Assembly: GCA_963170055.1 (NCBI GenBank)
Contig: CAUJGJ010000040.1
Span: 1,677,801 to 1,741,800 of the forward strand
DNA from: Halisarca cf. caerulea
Taxonomy: Eukaryota > Porifera > Demospongiae > Chondrillida > Halisarcidae
Direction: 5' to 3'
Length of the DNA: 64,000 nt
The translations under genes and the position numbers were made by a program. Below the pieces are notes generated by a model, which was given only the letters and a program-made list of their open reading frames with translations, was not told the origin of the DNA and made no database searches. Shown in pieces: positions 20,393-30,751 of this stretch; position 1 is the stretch's first letter, and every line of letters starts with the position of its first letter.

Positions 20393-22358
20393 TTAAAGGG
20401 CCACTGACACCTACACAGTTTTTTGATATATGAAGGAGTATAAAAAATGATACAATTTGATACCCATCTTAGTGCGCCCCCACATTTGGTGGGGGAGTTA
20501 CAGTGGTTAAAAGGTGATCAAAATCCAATTAATGAGTGGGCGAGTTCCGGTATTCCGGTGAACAGTGTCGAAGGGTGGTGTGACGTCACAGTGGGAACCG
20601 GTTGAGCAACTTATGTACGTTGGATAGCAAGCGCGAAGGAGAAATCAGTCTGTACTGCTCGGGTACGTCGTATGATAAGCTCGAAATTCACTCTACTGAC
20701 GAAGAAGAACATACTTATGGATATTACGAAGGGATAGTTGAAAAGCTAGGGGTAGGACAGTACCAATACGAGCAGCATAACACCAATGGCGAGGACGACT
20801 GTAGCGAAGAAGAAAATGACGATTCGGACAAAGATTCTGAAGATGGCGAACGAGTTCATCGACTTAATAGTACCTGGTATAGAGTACGCTATCGATTCTT
20901 TTCTGTTTCTCGTACGTAGATGTTCATGCAGTACATTGCAGTGCGTGTTTGTTTGTTGTCGGGAAATTCGTCAGAACGATGATAAAATGACTCGATCAGT
21001 AAATTGTACGTCAAGACACCTGTTGTTGAACTGCATCTGAAGCTAGGTCTTGGAACAAGCAACATTTCAAATATGCCATGATTACATCCATAATCTTGCA
21101 TGGTGTTGTATCCTATGCAGTACCAAACCTCATACATTTCTAATTTGATATAATATAGTGATGACAATGTGTGTGGAAACTGAAGGCCATTGCAAAGCAT
21201 CAATCACCCTATACATGGTCAATAGCACATAGCTATCATAAACGTTGCAGTGGAGCATAAATTTGTTCTGTTGAGTATGCATTATGATTCAGAACTGCAT
21301 GTGTAGTATACACTGTCAGATGTACCAACATACACCAATTGCAACTGAAAATTTAATTACTTGTTTGATGGCTGAGTCATGCACATGGGGACTGCACAGG
21401 AGAGTAGCACCACTCCCTTGTGCTTGCCCAGGTATCTCCAGCTCCAAATTACAAGACGTCGCTATATGTAATTTAGCTGTCTGTGGCGCTTGTCTTGTTC
21501 ACCTCCTCATATTCACTTTTGAAAAAGGGAGGCAAGCTATCGGGTGTTTGAAAACTGATGCTGGATTTCATTGAATAACAGTGACTTGCTCTATTCCTTA
21601 GTTGTTTGGAAATCTTTGAAGTCAATGACATTACATCACGAGTCTCAGTCAGTAAAACTTCAGCTGGAGTTCTGTTGTCTAATATGTAGAATGGATTACG
21701 ACCAGAACATGCTAATGATTACACTGAAGTGTGTGTGAGTTGAGGGGAGGTCATTACAAAGGTTGCTGCACAGCTGTATCAATGCAGACCAAGAGAAATG
21801 GTAGCCAGCACATTTATCCACAAGCAAATGGTTTTCTTGCATCTGGTTTTGAAAGCCAGCTCTCATCAAGACAATCCCATCTATTTCTACAGCACATTTT
21901 TCGAGTTCTACACTTCCATTTTGAAGTGCAGGCTGCATAGTGCTGAGTTGCTGGTTGGCGAAGTCCAGTCTGCCTGGTGTACATTGATGAGTCTTGGTCA
22001 ATTTCGGTTCTGAGAGAAGCTCCTTTCTGGAATTTTTGCATAGATTCTCCTTCACAAAGTCTTCCGCTGCACTCTCCAGCTATTCAGCTTTGTAACATTG
22101 TTCCTAGTGAGTAGTTTTGAGCAATTTCATTCCCAAATGTAGAGGTTTTAATATGTAAACACTGTAGCGCTAATGTAAACCGGTTCCCACTGTGATGTCA
22201 CAACCAAAATGGCGGAATTTTCGGGCGATCTTACCGGAAGTGAGCGATTTTCTCGTTAACGAAAGCTTGCGAACAACTTTTATTACGATTTTCGCTGGTT
22301 TTAGAGAATACTCTCGCGATTTGAGCCAGGTTGTCTGAAGGTGTCAGTGGCCCTTTAA
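20393..22358 (+). mobile_element. TTAA-flanked DNA transposon, Kolobok-like candidate
   Basis: The ends are exact 20-bp inverted repeats TTAAAGGGCCACTGACACCT. A second inverted pair, GTGACGTCACAGTGGGAACC and GGTTCCCACTGTGATGTCAC, lies about 185 bp inside each end. TTAA targeting plus AGGGCC ends suggests Kolobok or a piggyBac relative. The 1.97-kb element has only short coding pieces, so it is probably non-autonomous. Confidence 0.7.
20602..21040 (+). pseudogene. P2X7-tail-like zinc domain fragment in the TTAA element
   Basis: The first frame is acidic (YYEGIVEKLG, GEDDCSEEENDDSDKDSEDG). A second frame continues with RRCSCSTLQCVFVCCREIRQ, which resembles the cysteine cluster of the P2X7 intracellular-type domain (CxC and CVCCREI) seen in many transposon-borne proteins of cnidarians and sponges. 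The two frames could be joined by a short deletion; the acidic segment just before the Cys cluster is the usual layout. The rest of that domain was not found, so this is a remnant. The assignment is from motif memory only. Confidence 0.4.
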
Positions 22359-22698
22359 AAATACGCAGTATTAGTTGTGGCTTTTAAATGGCAGCCATTT
22401 TGTTCATTGCCGAAAAGCCTTATAATGAGCCTGTGCAGAATCGAAAAATGAATCTTCGTGGTTGTTCCATTTGTTTTATGTCCGGCGTTTTGTGGTTGGA
22501 CGGGTGTATTTCTTTTGGATGACCTTGGGTATAAAAGTCGTGGAATGGAGCAGCAATTTTCATTTTTCGATTTAGTAAGTTTATACTTTGTTCTGCATTT
22601 TGAACCTATTTTTGTGTGCAAAACCCCCTATTTCTACGACCGGAATTTGCCAACTTTGTGTTTCACGTAGGCCTGATGAAAGGTCCACAAAGACAATC

Positions 22699-23398
22699 TT
22701 AACATATTGACAACTGTACGCCGGATGCGCCCAAATTGCATCACCATTCTGATCACCGTGCGCCATATGCGCCCTTAGCACATAGATGTTTTGCAAATAG
22801 ATTTTCCCCTGTTACTTTGTATAGCAACCCTATGCTTGTATGACATCATTGGATAGAGTAAAAATAGAGCTTTCTGATGAGGTATGATGCGCTATATGTT
22901 GTAATCCAAAATCGTGAGAAATTGCAATTGATTGAAGGATCAAAAATTGCTAAATAAACGAGGCAGTCAAATTTTGACTTGTTACGAAGAAAACCTGGCC
23001 AAGAAACTACAGACCCCGGCTTACAGAGGTCTTAAAACGACTTTGTATCCTCCATAATAAGCTACAAGAAGTTTGACACGCACCAGATCTTTTTCGAAGG
23101 CTATTGTTAACCTACCGTCGAACGCGGTGGTTTAGATCCTTGTTGTAACTTTGTGGCTTGCCTGTCTTGTGAATTGTGCCTCTATCCTCTATTCGATGCG
23201 ATTTCTGTAATCTGTGTCATTTGAAATTACGAATAAACAAGACTTTCTACACAGTGTGAGCTTGTTCCACTGAGATAGAAGAGCAAATAACAATCTTCTC
23301 AAAAATTACACGGGGTGCGCTCGTATGACCTAGGCTTGCGGTTGTCAGAACGAGGTGAAAACTTCCACTTACGGTTCTTACGGTTGTCAATGTGTTAA
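22699..23398. mobile_element. TTAA MITE related to PB3, 700 bp
   Basis: It starts TTAACATATTGACAACTGTA and ends (inverse) TTAACACATTGACAACCGTA, with TTAA at both ends. ACGCCGGATGCGCCC and GCCATATGCGCCC near the left end resemble the subterminal motifs of PB3 (CATACGCCGTATGCGCC). It is inserted in the MITE spanning 11529-23576. No coding region. Confidence 0.7.
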
Positions 23399-23576
23399 AG
23401 TTACTTTATAAGCCTCTAGTCTGCTCAGGTACAAATTAGATATGTTCTTGATCTTGTATAAGCATATTTCAGAACTGTATATCTTGTTACGCCGAAAATC
23501 AGGGGGGGTTTTAATAGGGCTTTGATAACGTCTGCCATTTTGTTGATATGTCCAAATCGGACATAACCTACCTGCG

Positions 23577-24713
23577 TTCCTTTTATGAGAATATCAGTGA
23601 ATAATAACACCCTTCCTTCGTTCACTTCACATTTATTTAAGACAATACAAGTGAATGATGGCTACCTTCAGATAAGTTCTGGTGTAGTGCAATTGTTCAC
23701 CAAGATCCCCATCAAAGAAATCACTACTGTCATTGAGAACAAGCTACCTTATGACTACAAATGCTAGCTGGTACTAACTTTAACGTAATTAGCAAGGAAC
23801 CTCAAATTCGCTAACTTTTGTGCCTGCTAACAATTGTATATACCTAACAATAAATGTATTCGCTAACATTTTGTTTAGCACAATTTGTATGGATGTACTG
23901 TACACAGCACAGGAGAAAATGGTGGCTTGGAACGAGATTACAACTCTATCCCAAAGTAGGCAAAATATACAGCAACCAGTGAATCAATACAGGCAGAGTT
24001 TAAAAGAATCATTGGATTGTAACACAGTTTCGTTTTGAATACTATCAATTTAACTTTACCCAAAAGCAATAACGATTTCTTCAAGTTGTATGCCGATAAG
24101 ATTGCCCTTTCTTTTTAGTGTTTTATTTCTGTAACTATGTATTGCAACAGTGTAGTACGGTGATTTAGGAAAGGATTAGGGGCTTTATGCCACTGAAACC
24201 GAGCACTGGTAAAGGTATACGTAACATAACTGCAATTTTAACCCTTTGTTGCCTGAAGACCAATGTATTGGCTCTCCTAGCAGATGCCGGTTCTTCGTCA
24301 AATTTATCACAGTCCTTCACTTTTTGTATTTTTCGATAGCTTACTTTAATTTTATACTGATATAACGTTGTGTCATGCAAATAAAAGGCTCTAATATATA
24401 AGTGAAAACGTAAATGTAAGCCAAGAACGCACGTATACGATGATTGTACGAAATTATGCGGAGATAAACACATAATGAAATGGCCGTTCCTTGATACTAA
24501 AGAATTGAAGGCGCATGATTTTATCTTCGAGTGAACACATTTTGCTTTACAGTGTGTAACAAAGCTTCAAAGAAAATTAAAAGGGTTTTCGTCACAAATG
24601 CGGAAGGTAAAGAATAGTGAAAGTCAGGTAGTGAGGGTAGAGCCAATAAATTGGTATTTAGGCAACAACGGGTATGCGACAAATCGTAACGCAGGCATTA
24701 GGAGGTTAAGAGG
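23577..24713. other. intergenic, nothing recognised
   Basis: No domain-bearing reading frame and no paired terminal repeats. Short frames at 23585, 23820 and 24165 have no supporting features. Confidence 0.4.
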
Positions 24714-25790
24714 TTAGCACATCTTGTGCCATATGCCGTATGCACCCTGACCACAACGTAATCTTTAGATCTACTTTTCCTGTGTTACTTTCAGTAGTAA
24801 CCCTGGTCAAACATTACATTAACCCTTTATCGTGGATGAGCCACTATAGTGGCTCGCGCGTGACCAATCCCTGTTGTGGGCTAAATAGTGAAATTGCGTA
24901 ACCGTAGTCGTGGAAAAGCCACTATAGTGGCTCCTTCTTTTTCAAGCATTTTCGAAGCGAATTCCATTGCTCTTGGCACATTTAACAGTTTTAAAGCTCC
25001 CCAAGCTTATAAGAAACACAAATGAATACTTAACTAAAGGAAATTTCCGCACACTAACTTTGAATAGATCGAAATCTAAGGGTATAAAAGTTCCGTCGAC
25101 GGGTGAAAATACTCACTGTTCAAACAGCTTACTTTCACCACAGAAACCTTCCAGAAGTAGCGCAAATCCACTGTGGGGTACGAAACAAGCCCTAAATGAA
25201 TAGTTCGTCCAATTTCAGCTGAAGGTAAAGCCCTGGCACTTGAGGAAGCGAGTAAGGAAACTGTCGTGCGAATTCCGTCGAACGATGGAATTTCTTCCTG
25301 ATGTTTGGCATCATTTCGAAGGATTACTCTTCAGAGGGTACGAAGAGGTACAGTTGCAAGCAGTAACAAAGTGCAAGAGCTTGTAACTTTTCGTTTTCGC
25401 CAAGAAGCTCTTTTCGACGAACCAAATTCTTCGTAAAACATTGCATAATTCCGCATATCATTGTATAATCGCCGCATAACACAGTATTTCAGTTCTTTTT
25501 TGTACTATTTTCTATATGTTATAACTGCGTTGTAATGTGCACCACAGCTCTTGAATTGCTGGCATGTGCCCTTATCACCACACGTAGTCTGCATATAAAA
25601 TTTGAACAAATTTCGCTGAGATACGCTGATTTCCCACAACTACTAGTTGAGCCACTATAGTGGCTTTTCCACGATAACGCGTTTTTCGCGGGCACTTTTG
25701 CTCCACGATAAAGGGTTAATAGAAGGGCTAAGAAAGATAGGGCTATTTAATGATGTGTAGAACGTGGTGCCTCCAATGGAAAATTACCAA
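24714..25790. mobile_element. PB3-type terminal fragment interrupted by a TTAA MITE
   Basis: TTAGCACATCTTGTGCCATA at 24714 matches the right end of PB3 in inverse. The same sequence, uninterrupted, lies on the opposite strand at 36475-36635. After the inserted MITE (24819-25719) the fragment resumes with AGAAGGGCTAAGAAAGATAG, matching the uninterrupted copy, so the junction confirms a simple TTAA insertion. Confidence 0.65.
24819..25719. mobile_element. non-autonomous piggyBac (MITE), 901 bp
   Basis: Perfect 18-bp inverted ends TTAACCCTTTATCGTGGA with TTAA duplication. The palindrome GCCACTATAGTGGC occurs about 20 and 98 nt from the left end and about 54 nt from the right end. A shorter palindrome-flanking motif, CGTGGA, recurs. 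There is no transposase. PB4-like and PB2-like ends are the nearest relatives, so a piggyBac transposase would mobilise it in trans (inference). Confidence 0.85.
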
Positions 25791-25910
25791 GCAAATCGAT
25801 CTTAAAGAATGCAATTGAAATTATTGGGCGAACATTGAGCAATGATTATGGTAACCTAAAAATACATCACGTACAAAGGAAGAAGATACAAAACAAGTGA
25901 AATACTGGCA

Positions 25911-26777
25911 GGCAGGTATAACATGTACCTTTCAGAGAAATCGAGGGGCGTTGTGTGGTTTGCAAAGGAATTTGATTTAATACTAACACGTTTTACTGAT
26001 GTCCACGCCTTAGTCACGTGTAAGAATACGAAGTCGCCCGAACGATAGGCCTTCTTGTTCTCAAACAGAAGAGAATTGTATCGAATATCGTCTTCGTATG
26101 CGCATTGAGCGTTTTTAGAACGTTCTTAAGAAGATTCGTTCGTGTTGGAAGGAGTATCGATTTCACCGATCGTTACCTTTGATGGGTGACGTTATCATAT
26201 CGCGTGACAGCCTTGTGACAAACGGCGAGAAAGAGACTTCTTCAGTGCCTGAGATTCTTTCCAAAACCCGGTCATCTAAACGCTTGTGTAGAGGAGCCAT
26301 GTTGCGGGAGTTAGATCACAATAGGTAAAGCTAAGTTTTCACCGTGGTAGATTTCGATAGCATGCTCCATTCCCGACATGTCCCCAAGTTTGTGGTTTTA
26401 CTTTGGATGAAAAATAACATTTCGTTGGACATCTCAGGAACGAAGAGGACTGGTAAGTTCTACCACTGTGAAAATTTAGATATCGTTGTTGGAAGGTTCT
26501 TAACAAAGTATGGCTCCTCCAAACGATGGTTTACATGACCGGGTTTTGCACTAAACCTATTTTTAAGGTCCTAATCTATGGTCGTTTTTTAGGCTTTGCG
26601 AAGCTGTTACTACGAAGTTAAGTGAACTGTTGTATCGTTCAATAGTTGTGTTAATGTTTAATGTGCTTATTATACTTCATAAACACATTAAACGGAAGAA
26701 AAGTGGGGGGTGATTTCAGCCGACTTTCGGGCGGCCATTTTGTTGAGATCTCGCATGTGGGACATGTCACACCTGCG
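25911..26777. mobile_element. CGCAGGT-superfamily MITE, reverse orientation, 867 bp
   Basis: It starts GGCAGGTATAACATGTACCT and ends GGGACATGTCACACCTGCG, flanked by CA on both sides. AGGGGCGTTGTGTGGTTT near the left end is the inverse of the block seen near the right ends of the 9216, 28044 and 37869 copies. Confidence 0.8.
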
Positions 26778-27183
26778 CAGTACCAGATGATAATAGCCGT
26801 GTTAAAGCTTTCAGGAAAGGACAAAATAGTTCTTCTGCAGAGATAATGGCCATTTGTAAACTCTTTATAGCAGCCAAAGTTCAGAGTTGAACCTCCCAGA
26901 TGCAGTTCAGAGGTTCCAAAAGGATAGAGAAGTGTTTTCGTTCAGAGAAGGACCCTGTGACTGATTCAAGGAGAAAAGCCAACGTTTTTCACGAAGCCAA
27001 ATTGTTGAATTTGCCCAAAGTGTTCCCCCAAAGGCATCTAGCTCTCAGCACAAAGCTTTCAAGAATGATGCAGTTGAGTTGCTTCCCTGCATCTTATCAA
27101 TCATCAGGCAGCTCAACTTGGTAAGACAAGTCCAAGTCCTTACTAACTTGTCCGAATTGAGAATATCGAAGCGCATTGAAGTA
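26778..27183. other. intergenic; possible orphan exon around 26885-27120
   Basis: An open stretch bounded by CCTCCCAG on the left and TTG followed by GTAAGAC on the right has acceptor- and donor-like borders. Neither plausible frame shows a known domain, and there are no neighbouring exons that I can link. Only a weak candidate. Confidence 0.2.
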
Positions 27184-27998
27184 CAGTGGAACCTGTGTCA
27201 GCGGTCACCTGAGATACTCAGTCACGTAGCGTAAGCTGGTCAGAAGGGGAAGGCCCGAATGAATTTGTATTGATTTGTGTGTAATGTTAACCTGTATCAA
27301 CGGTCACCCTGTAATACATTGAACGGCCACTGTATCGGGTACCAACAAAACAAAGTATAACTATGAACAGCGGTCAGTAATGTTCTTTGCTACTGCAAAA
27401 GGTTCTTGAGTCTTTCTATGTAGGCCAGGCGTCCATAAAACCGGTACACGCATGGGATTTCCAGGCCAAATCTAACCATCTCTCCAGTTACTTCGCATAA
27501 GCCGATACTCCCGTCTTTTCCAAGAAAAAAGGAAACTGTCTGGCTGACTGCCCTTGAAACGTGTCCCACTACAGTACTGCCATTGCCACTGCTGTCGTCT
27601 TTTATCACAACCATGGCAAAGGGGTCTTGGGGATTGTTAAAGCTCCATAGTAATCCTTAGCGTTTCTCCTACCACTGCCGACTAAGCACTTTTGTATTCG
27701 TGGTATCCTCTAACGTATGAACTTGCACATTCATGACAGACATCGCTTCTAGATTACACTACTGTGTAGTACTGTAACAGTTTGCTGACTTCGTTACTTG
27801 TATTGTTTCTCTTATTAAACTAAGCCTGTAAAGGATACAGTACTAGTGCATATTAGCCATGTTGATTGTCTTAGTATTATATTGTATTAATTGTTACTAG
27901 TAATAATTAATTTTGATGCAAACTTTATAAGCAGGCCACCTCTGTATAACAGCCAGTTGGCTGTGTCCCAAGGTGACCGTCTTATATAGGTTCCACTG
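27184..27998. mobile_element. CAGTGGAACCT element (pogo-like MITE), 815 bp
   Basis: The ends CAGTGGAACCTGTGTCAGCG and (inverse) CAGTGGAACCTATATAAGAC share the first 11 bp, with GGTCACC repeated inside both. TA flanks both sides. The same terminus occurs at 48037-48772. No pogo transposase, but a HIRAN-like coding fragment lies inside. Confidence 0.75.
27390..27635 (-). pseudogene. HIRAN-like domain fragment inside a MITE
   Basis: Read on the minus strand the frame has NPQDPFAMVVIKDDSSG, then STVVGHVSRAVSQTVSFFL, an SIGLCEVTG strand and LEIPCVYRFYG followed by IERLKNLLQ and a stop. This order (DPxAVxV, VGHVPRxxS, CEVTG, LEIPCxYxFxG) is what I remember of HIRAN-like domains in proteins expanded in cnidarians and sponges. 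HIRAN proper binds DNA ends in HLTF-type helicases. No start codon or upstream exon belongs to it clearly. It looks like a captured C-terminal exon, about 80 codons, still open. Confidence 0.5.
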
Positions 27999-28043
27999 TA
28001 ACCGGTAAATGTAATTTTAGTTTACCTAAAATCCCCAATGCAA

Positions 28044-28893
28044 CACAGGCGTGACATGTCCAAGTTGGGGCTGTGTTCAAAATGGCCGCCCAAAAGTCGG
28101 TGGATTTCACACCCCAGCTGTTTTTCCATTTGGTGAGGTTAACAATTACAAAAGGATACAAAACATTAATATAACTATTTAATTCTACAATTTTTTACAA
28201 ACTTGGTTGTGAGCTGCTCGCAAAGCCTAAAAACAATCCCTGATTTAGACTACTAAAATTACATTTAGTGCAAAACACGGCCATGTATAACCTGGTTAAA
28301 AGCTGCCCTACTTGGTCAAGAACCTTCGAACATAAGCATTTAAATGGTCACCGTGGAGCAACTTGCTATTCTCCTTCGTTCCGAAGGTGTCCATCAAAAC
28401 ATCGTTTTTGACACAAAGCAGAACCACAAACTTGGGGACACGTTGGGAATGGAACAGAGAATTAAGTTGCCACACGGTGAAAATTTTGTTCTACCAATCG
28501 TGATCTAATTCCCAGGACATGGCTCCTCCACACAACTGTTTACCAGACCGCATCTTCAAAAGAATTTTAGTCATTAAAGAAGTCTCTTCCTTGCCGTTTG
28601 TCACAAGGCTGTCACGCAATAGAATCATGACATCAGCAAACAAAGGCTTCGACGGTGAAATTGATACTTCTTTCAAAATGCATGAATAACCACAAGAGCG
28701 CTTGGAACTCACTCAAAATGCTTACCAATATGATATTCATTGATCCAATTTTCTTCTATTTCAGAGCAAGAAAGCCTTAATAGGAATTACTTTCAGGTAA
28801 CTTTATAAGCTCTACACATGACTGGCGTGTGCATTCCTTTGTAAACCACACAATGCCCCTTAGTTTCTGCAAAAGGGACATGTTCTACCTGTG
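28044..28893. mobile_element. CGCAGGT-superfamily MITE, 850 bp, upstream of receptor 2
   Basis: The ends CACAGGCGTGACATGTCC and GGGACATGTTCTACCTGTG pair with mismatches. The interior CAAAATGGCCGCCCAAAAGT and AAACCACACAATGCCCCT match the 9216 and 37869 copies. The flanking dinucleotides (AA, GT) do not match, unlike most copies. The right end is 257 bp before the start codon of receptor 2. Confidence 0.75.
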
Positions 28894-29149
28894 GTAAGAG
28901 AAGCCTATATTGACCCTGTGAGATCTGAGTCTATTATGAGCTGACAACAGAGTTGACTTAGGGTACATTACTTTGGCTTCAGCATCAAAAGGAGCTGTAA
29001 ATTTCTTCATACAAGAAGAACAATACTATAATTTAACATTATTAATCACCCTGAATAGAAGCCCTTCAAACAAACCAACTTTAGGCAGCAATCTGTAGTA
29101 TAAAGAGCAGGTTTACTGTGATTCTGCCTTTGCGAGTTAAACTAAAGTT

Positions 29150-30115
29150 ATGATGTTGATGATGAATGATACTAATGGAACCCTTGCTACTGAAGAAGAG
29201 CAGAATACCAGAAGATTTGCCTATTACAGTCTGTGCATTGTAGTGTTTTTCATAGCACCAATGTTTTGCATCAATATCTTTCTCATGGTGTCAGTACTTG
29301 TGGAGAAAACAATACCAGTAGCTATCAGATTCATACTTTGTAACATCTTGGCAGCTTCAGAAGTGGTTATACTTGGGTTAGGTTTTTTCTTCATAGACAT
29401 CATTGTATTGTCAGCACAACACCACCTTCTGCAATCTGACTTTGTTTGCCGCCTTGTCTACACCACTCTAGCAGTTGGCTGTGCTTCTCGTCTAATTCTC
29501 ATGTCAACATTTGCGATTATTGTAGTCATCCTGGTGCGTCATGGGATGGCAAAGATAAAACTTCTGCCCACAATAGTATCAGTGGTGCTGTTATGGCTGC
29601 TTTCAACACTTCCAAACCTGGCAGTTTTCTCACCTAAAGTTTTGGTGATCACATTAATCACAGCTGACCAATGTTCTCCACATGTAGCAAGTGCTGCATC
29701 AACAACATACACATTTGCTTACATCACTGTATATGGCTGTTGTAGCCTGCTGATTACTACAGTCAGCACCATCTTTGGAATTGTGTACATAAAGAGAAAC
29801 ACTATTTCACAGGACAGAAGTGTCCTGAAGAACATGGTAAAATTTGCCATGTTTTTAATATTTGGCAACATAACTAGCTTGACCGGCACATCAATTCCAC
29901 TTCTTATTGGTACATTTGCACCCATGGGGAATATGACTAAGGAACTGGATTTAGCTCTGATCTACATAGAAGGCATTATTCTCATGTGTTCCCTGATACC
30001 TCTTCCTTTTATGTTTCTAGTTTTCTTCAAATCTATCAGGGTGCGCTTTCAGGGTCTTCTTTGCTTCACCTGCTACAAGACAAAAGACACATTAACACCT
30101 CAACCAGAAGCATGA
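29150..30115 (+). CDS. seven-transmembrane receptor 2 (divergent rhodopsin-like GPCR), 321 aa
   Basis: Closest to receptor 1 over the whole length and the 5' flank. It starts MMLMMNDTNGTLATEEEQNT with an N-glycosylation site. TM3 is preceded by DFVCRLVYTTLAVG, and its partner cysteine is in ADQCSP. The DRY position reads VRHGM, and TM4 is VVLLWLLSTLPNLAVFSP. The third intracellular loop is short and basic (YIKRNTISQDRSVLKNMVKF). TM7 and helix 8 read PLPFMFLVFFKSIRVRF and end with CFTCYKTKD. The C-terminus is about 19 residues shorter than in receptor 1, ending PQPEA. Intact. Two start ATGs are adjacent; the first gives the stated length. Confidence 0.85.
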   Translation: MMLMMNDTNGTLATEEEQNTRRFAYYSLCIVVFFIAPMFCINIFLMVSVLVEKTIPVAIRFILCNILAASEVVILGLGFFFIDIIVLSAQHHLLQSDFVCRLVYTTLAVGCASRLILMSTFAIIVVILVRHGMAKIKLLPTIVSVVLLWLLSTLPNLAVFSPKVLVITLITADQCSPHVASAASTTYTFAYITVYGCCSLLITTVSTIFGIVYIKRNTISQDRSVLKNMVKFAMFLIFGNITSLTGTSIPLLIGTFAPMGNMTKELDLALIYIEGIILMCSLIPLPFMFLVFFKSIRVRFQGLLCFTCYKTKDTLTPQPEA

Positions 30116-30412
30116 ATATATACTGCCTGAGAAAGCAATATTGCCTAATTATGATTAGTTCAATTAATTAGATATTTAATTGTTCATTTTTACTTGAATG
30201 ACCTTTTTAATTCTACTTGACTCACCTTCATATTACCTTGCACGTGCATGATCTTTCTGCTCTTCTAGTTGCATGTTTGTAATTTGTCTACACTACTCAC
30301 TACGTACTCTTATATTATCTAATTATTAATCGAATGAATAATTTATTTTAATTATAAATTTTGTATTTCCTTTTACTTTTATAATTATTGTATTGTTTTG
30401 TTTTCTTTTCTA
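30116..30412. other. 3' flank of receptor 2, possibly the body of a retroposon
   Basis: A very AT-rich stretch between the receptor and the CTGGGTGCC retroposon tail. It may be the upstream part of that retroposon or ordinary 3' UTR. No gene seen. Confidence 0.3.
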
Positions 30413-30492
30413 CTGGGTGCCTGTCAGAATAGCCCATGGCTAAAGGCTTCCCAGTCTAAATAAGATACCCTGATACCCTGATACCCTGATAC
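30413..30492 (+). repeat. retroposon 3' tail with (ATACCCTG)n end
   Basis: CTGGGTGCC, then GGCTAAAGGCTTCCCAGT, CTAAATAAG and about three ATACCCTG repeats. It is the second copy of the sequence inserted in the PB1 transposase at 2300-2390, with a slightly different tail unit. Confidence 0.6.
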
Positions 30493-30751
30493 AAGATAGC
30501 ATAAATGGTCAGCATGTAGCATCCTTTTATGAGAATACAAGTGAAGTTTCCTTTTGTGCACAGGTTATCTCACATCAAGCACTTCTACATGTTTGACTAC
30601 CAGGATTTGATGATTTGATTTCATGTTTGAGTATTTTTGGTGGACTAATAATGTGGGACATGTCCACGCTAAATCAGATGTGTGAAAATTTCGGTCATTT
30701 TTACAGCTTCGGTTCTAAACTTGTAGAAGCTTCAGAGCATCAAACTAGGGC

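Larger units (their letters stand above)
19405..22435. mobile_element. CACAGG-ended element containing a TTAA transposon
   Basis: The left end CACAGGGGCATTATAACGCT and the right end (inverse) CACAGGCTCATTATAAGGCT agree over more than 20 bp apart from a few positions. A third left-type end is at 8153. The body is about 1.06 kb once the TTAA element at 20393-22358 is removed. No transposase was recognised, and the target duplication is not clear. Confidence 0.6.
11529..23576. mobile_element. one CGCAGGT MITE spread over 12 kb by nested insertions
   Basis: The left end CGCAGGTATGTTATGTCGG is at 11529 and the right end CGGACATAACCTACCTGCG at 23576, with TT flanking both. The MITE's own sequence resumes in order at 19111-19404 (CCACGTGACTGCATGTGAT, CCTAAAGGACC), 22436-22698 (GGTTGTTCCATTTG, CGACCGGAATTTG) and 23399-23576, as in the uninterrupted copy at 5244-6115. 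Its own pieces sum to about 850 bp against 872 bp for that copy. Inserted in it are the hAT element, the CACAGG-ended element and a TTAA MITE. Confidence 0.85.

Noticed and set aside
21696..22055. 119-codon minus-strand frame in the TTAA element
   Set aside because: No match to Kolobok, piggyBac or THAP motifs; likely chance in a non-autonomous element.
24819..25719. Hidden piggyBac transposase in the MITE
   Set aside because: Checked both strands for VDE, YFDN and GGVD motifs; none present. The frame at 24967 is chance.
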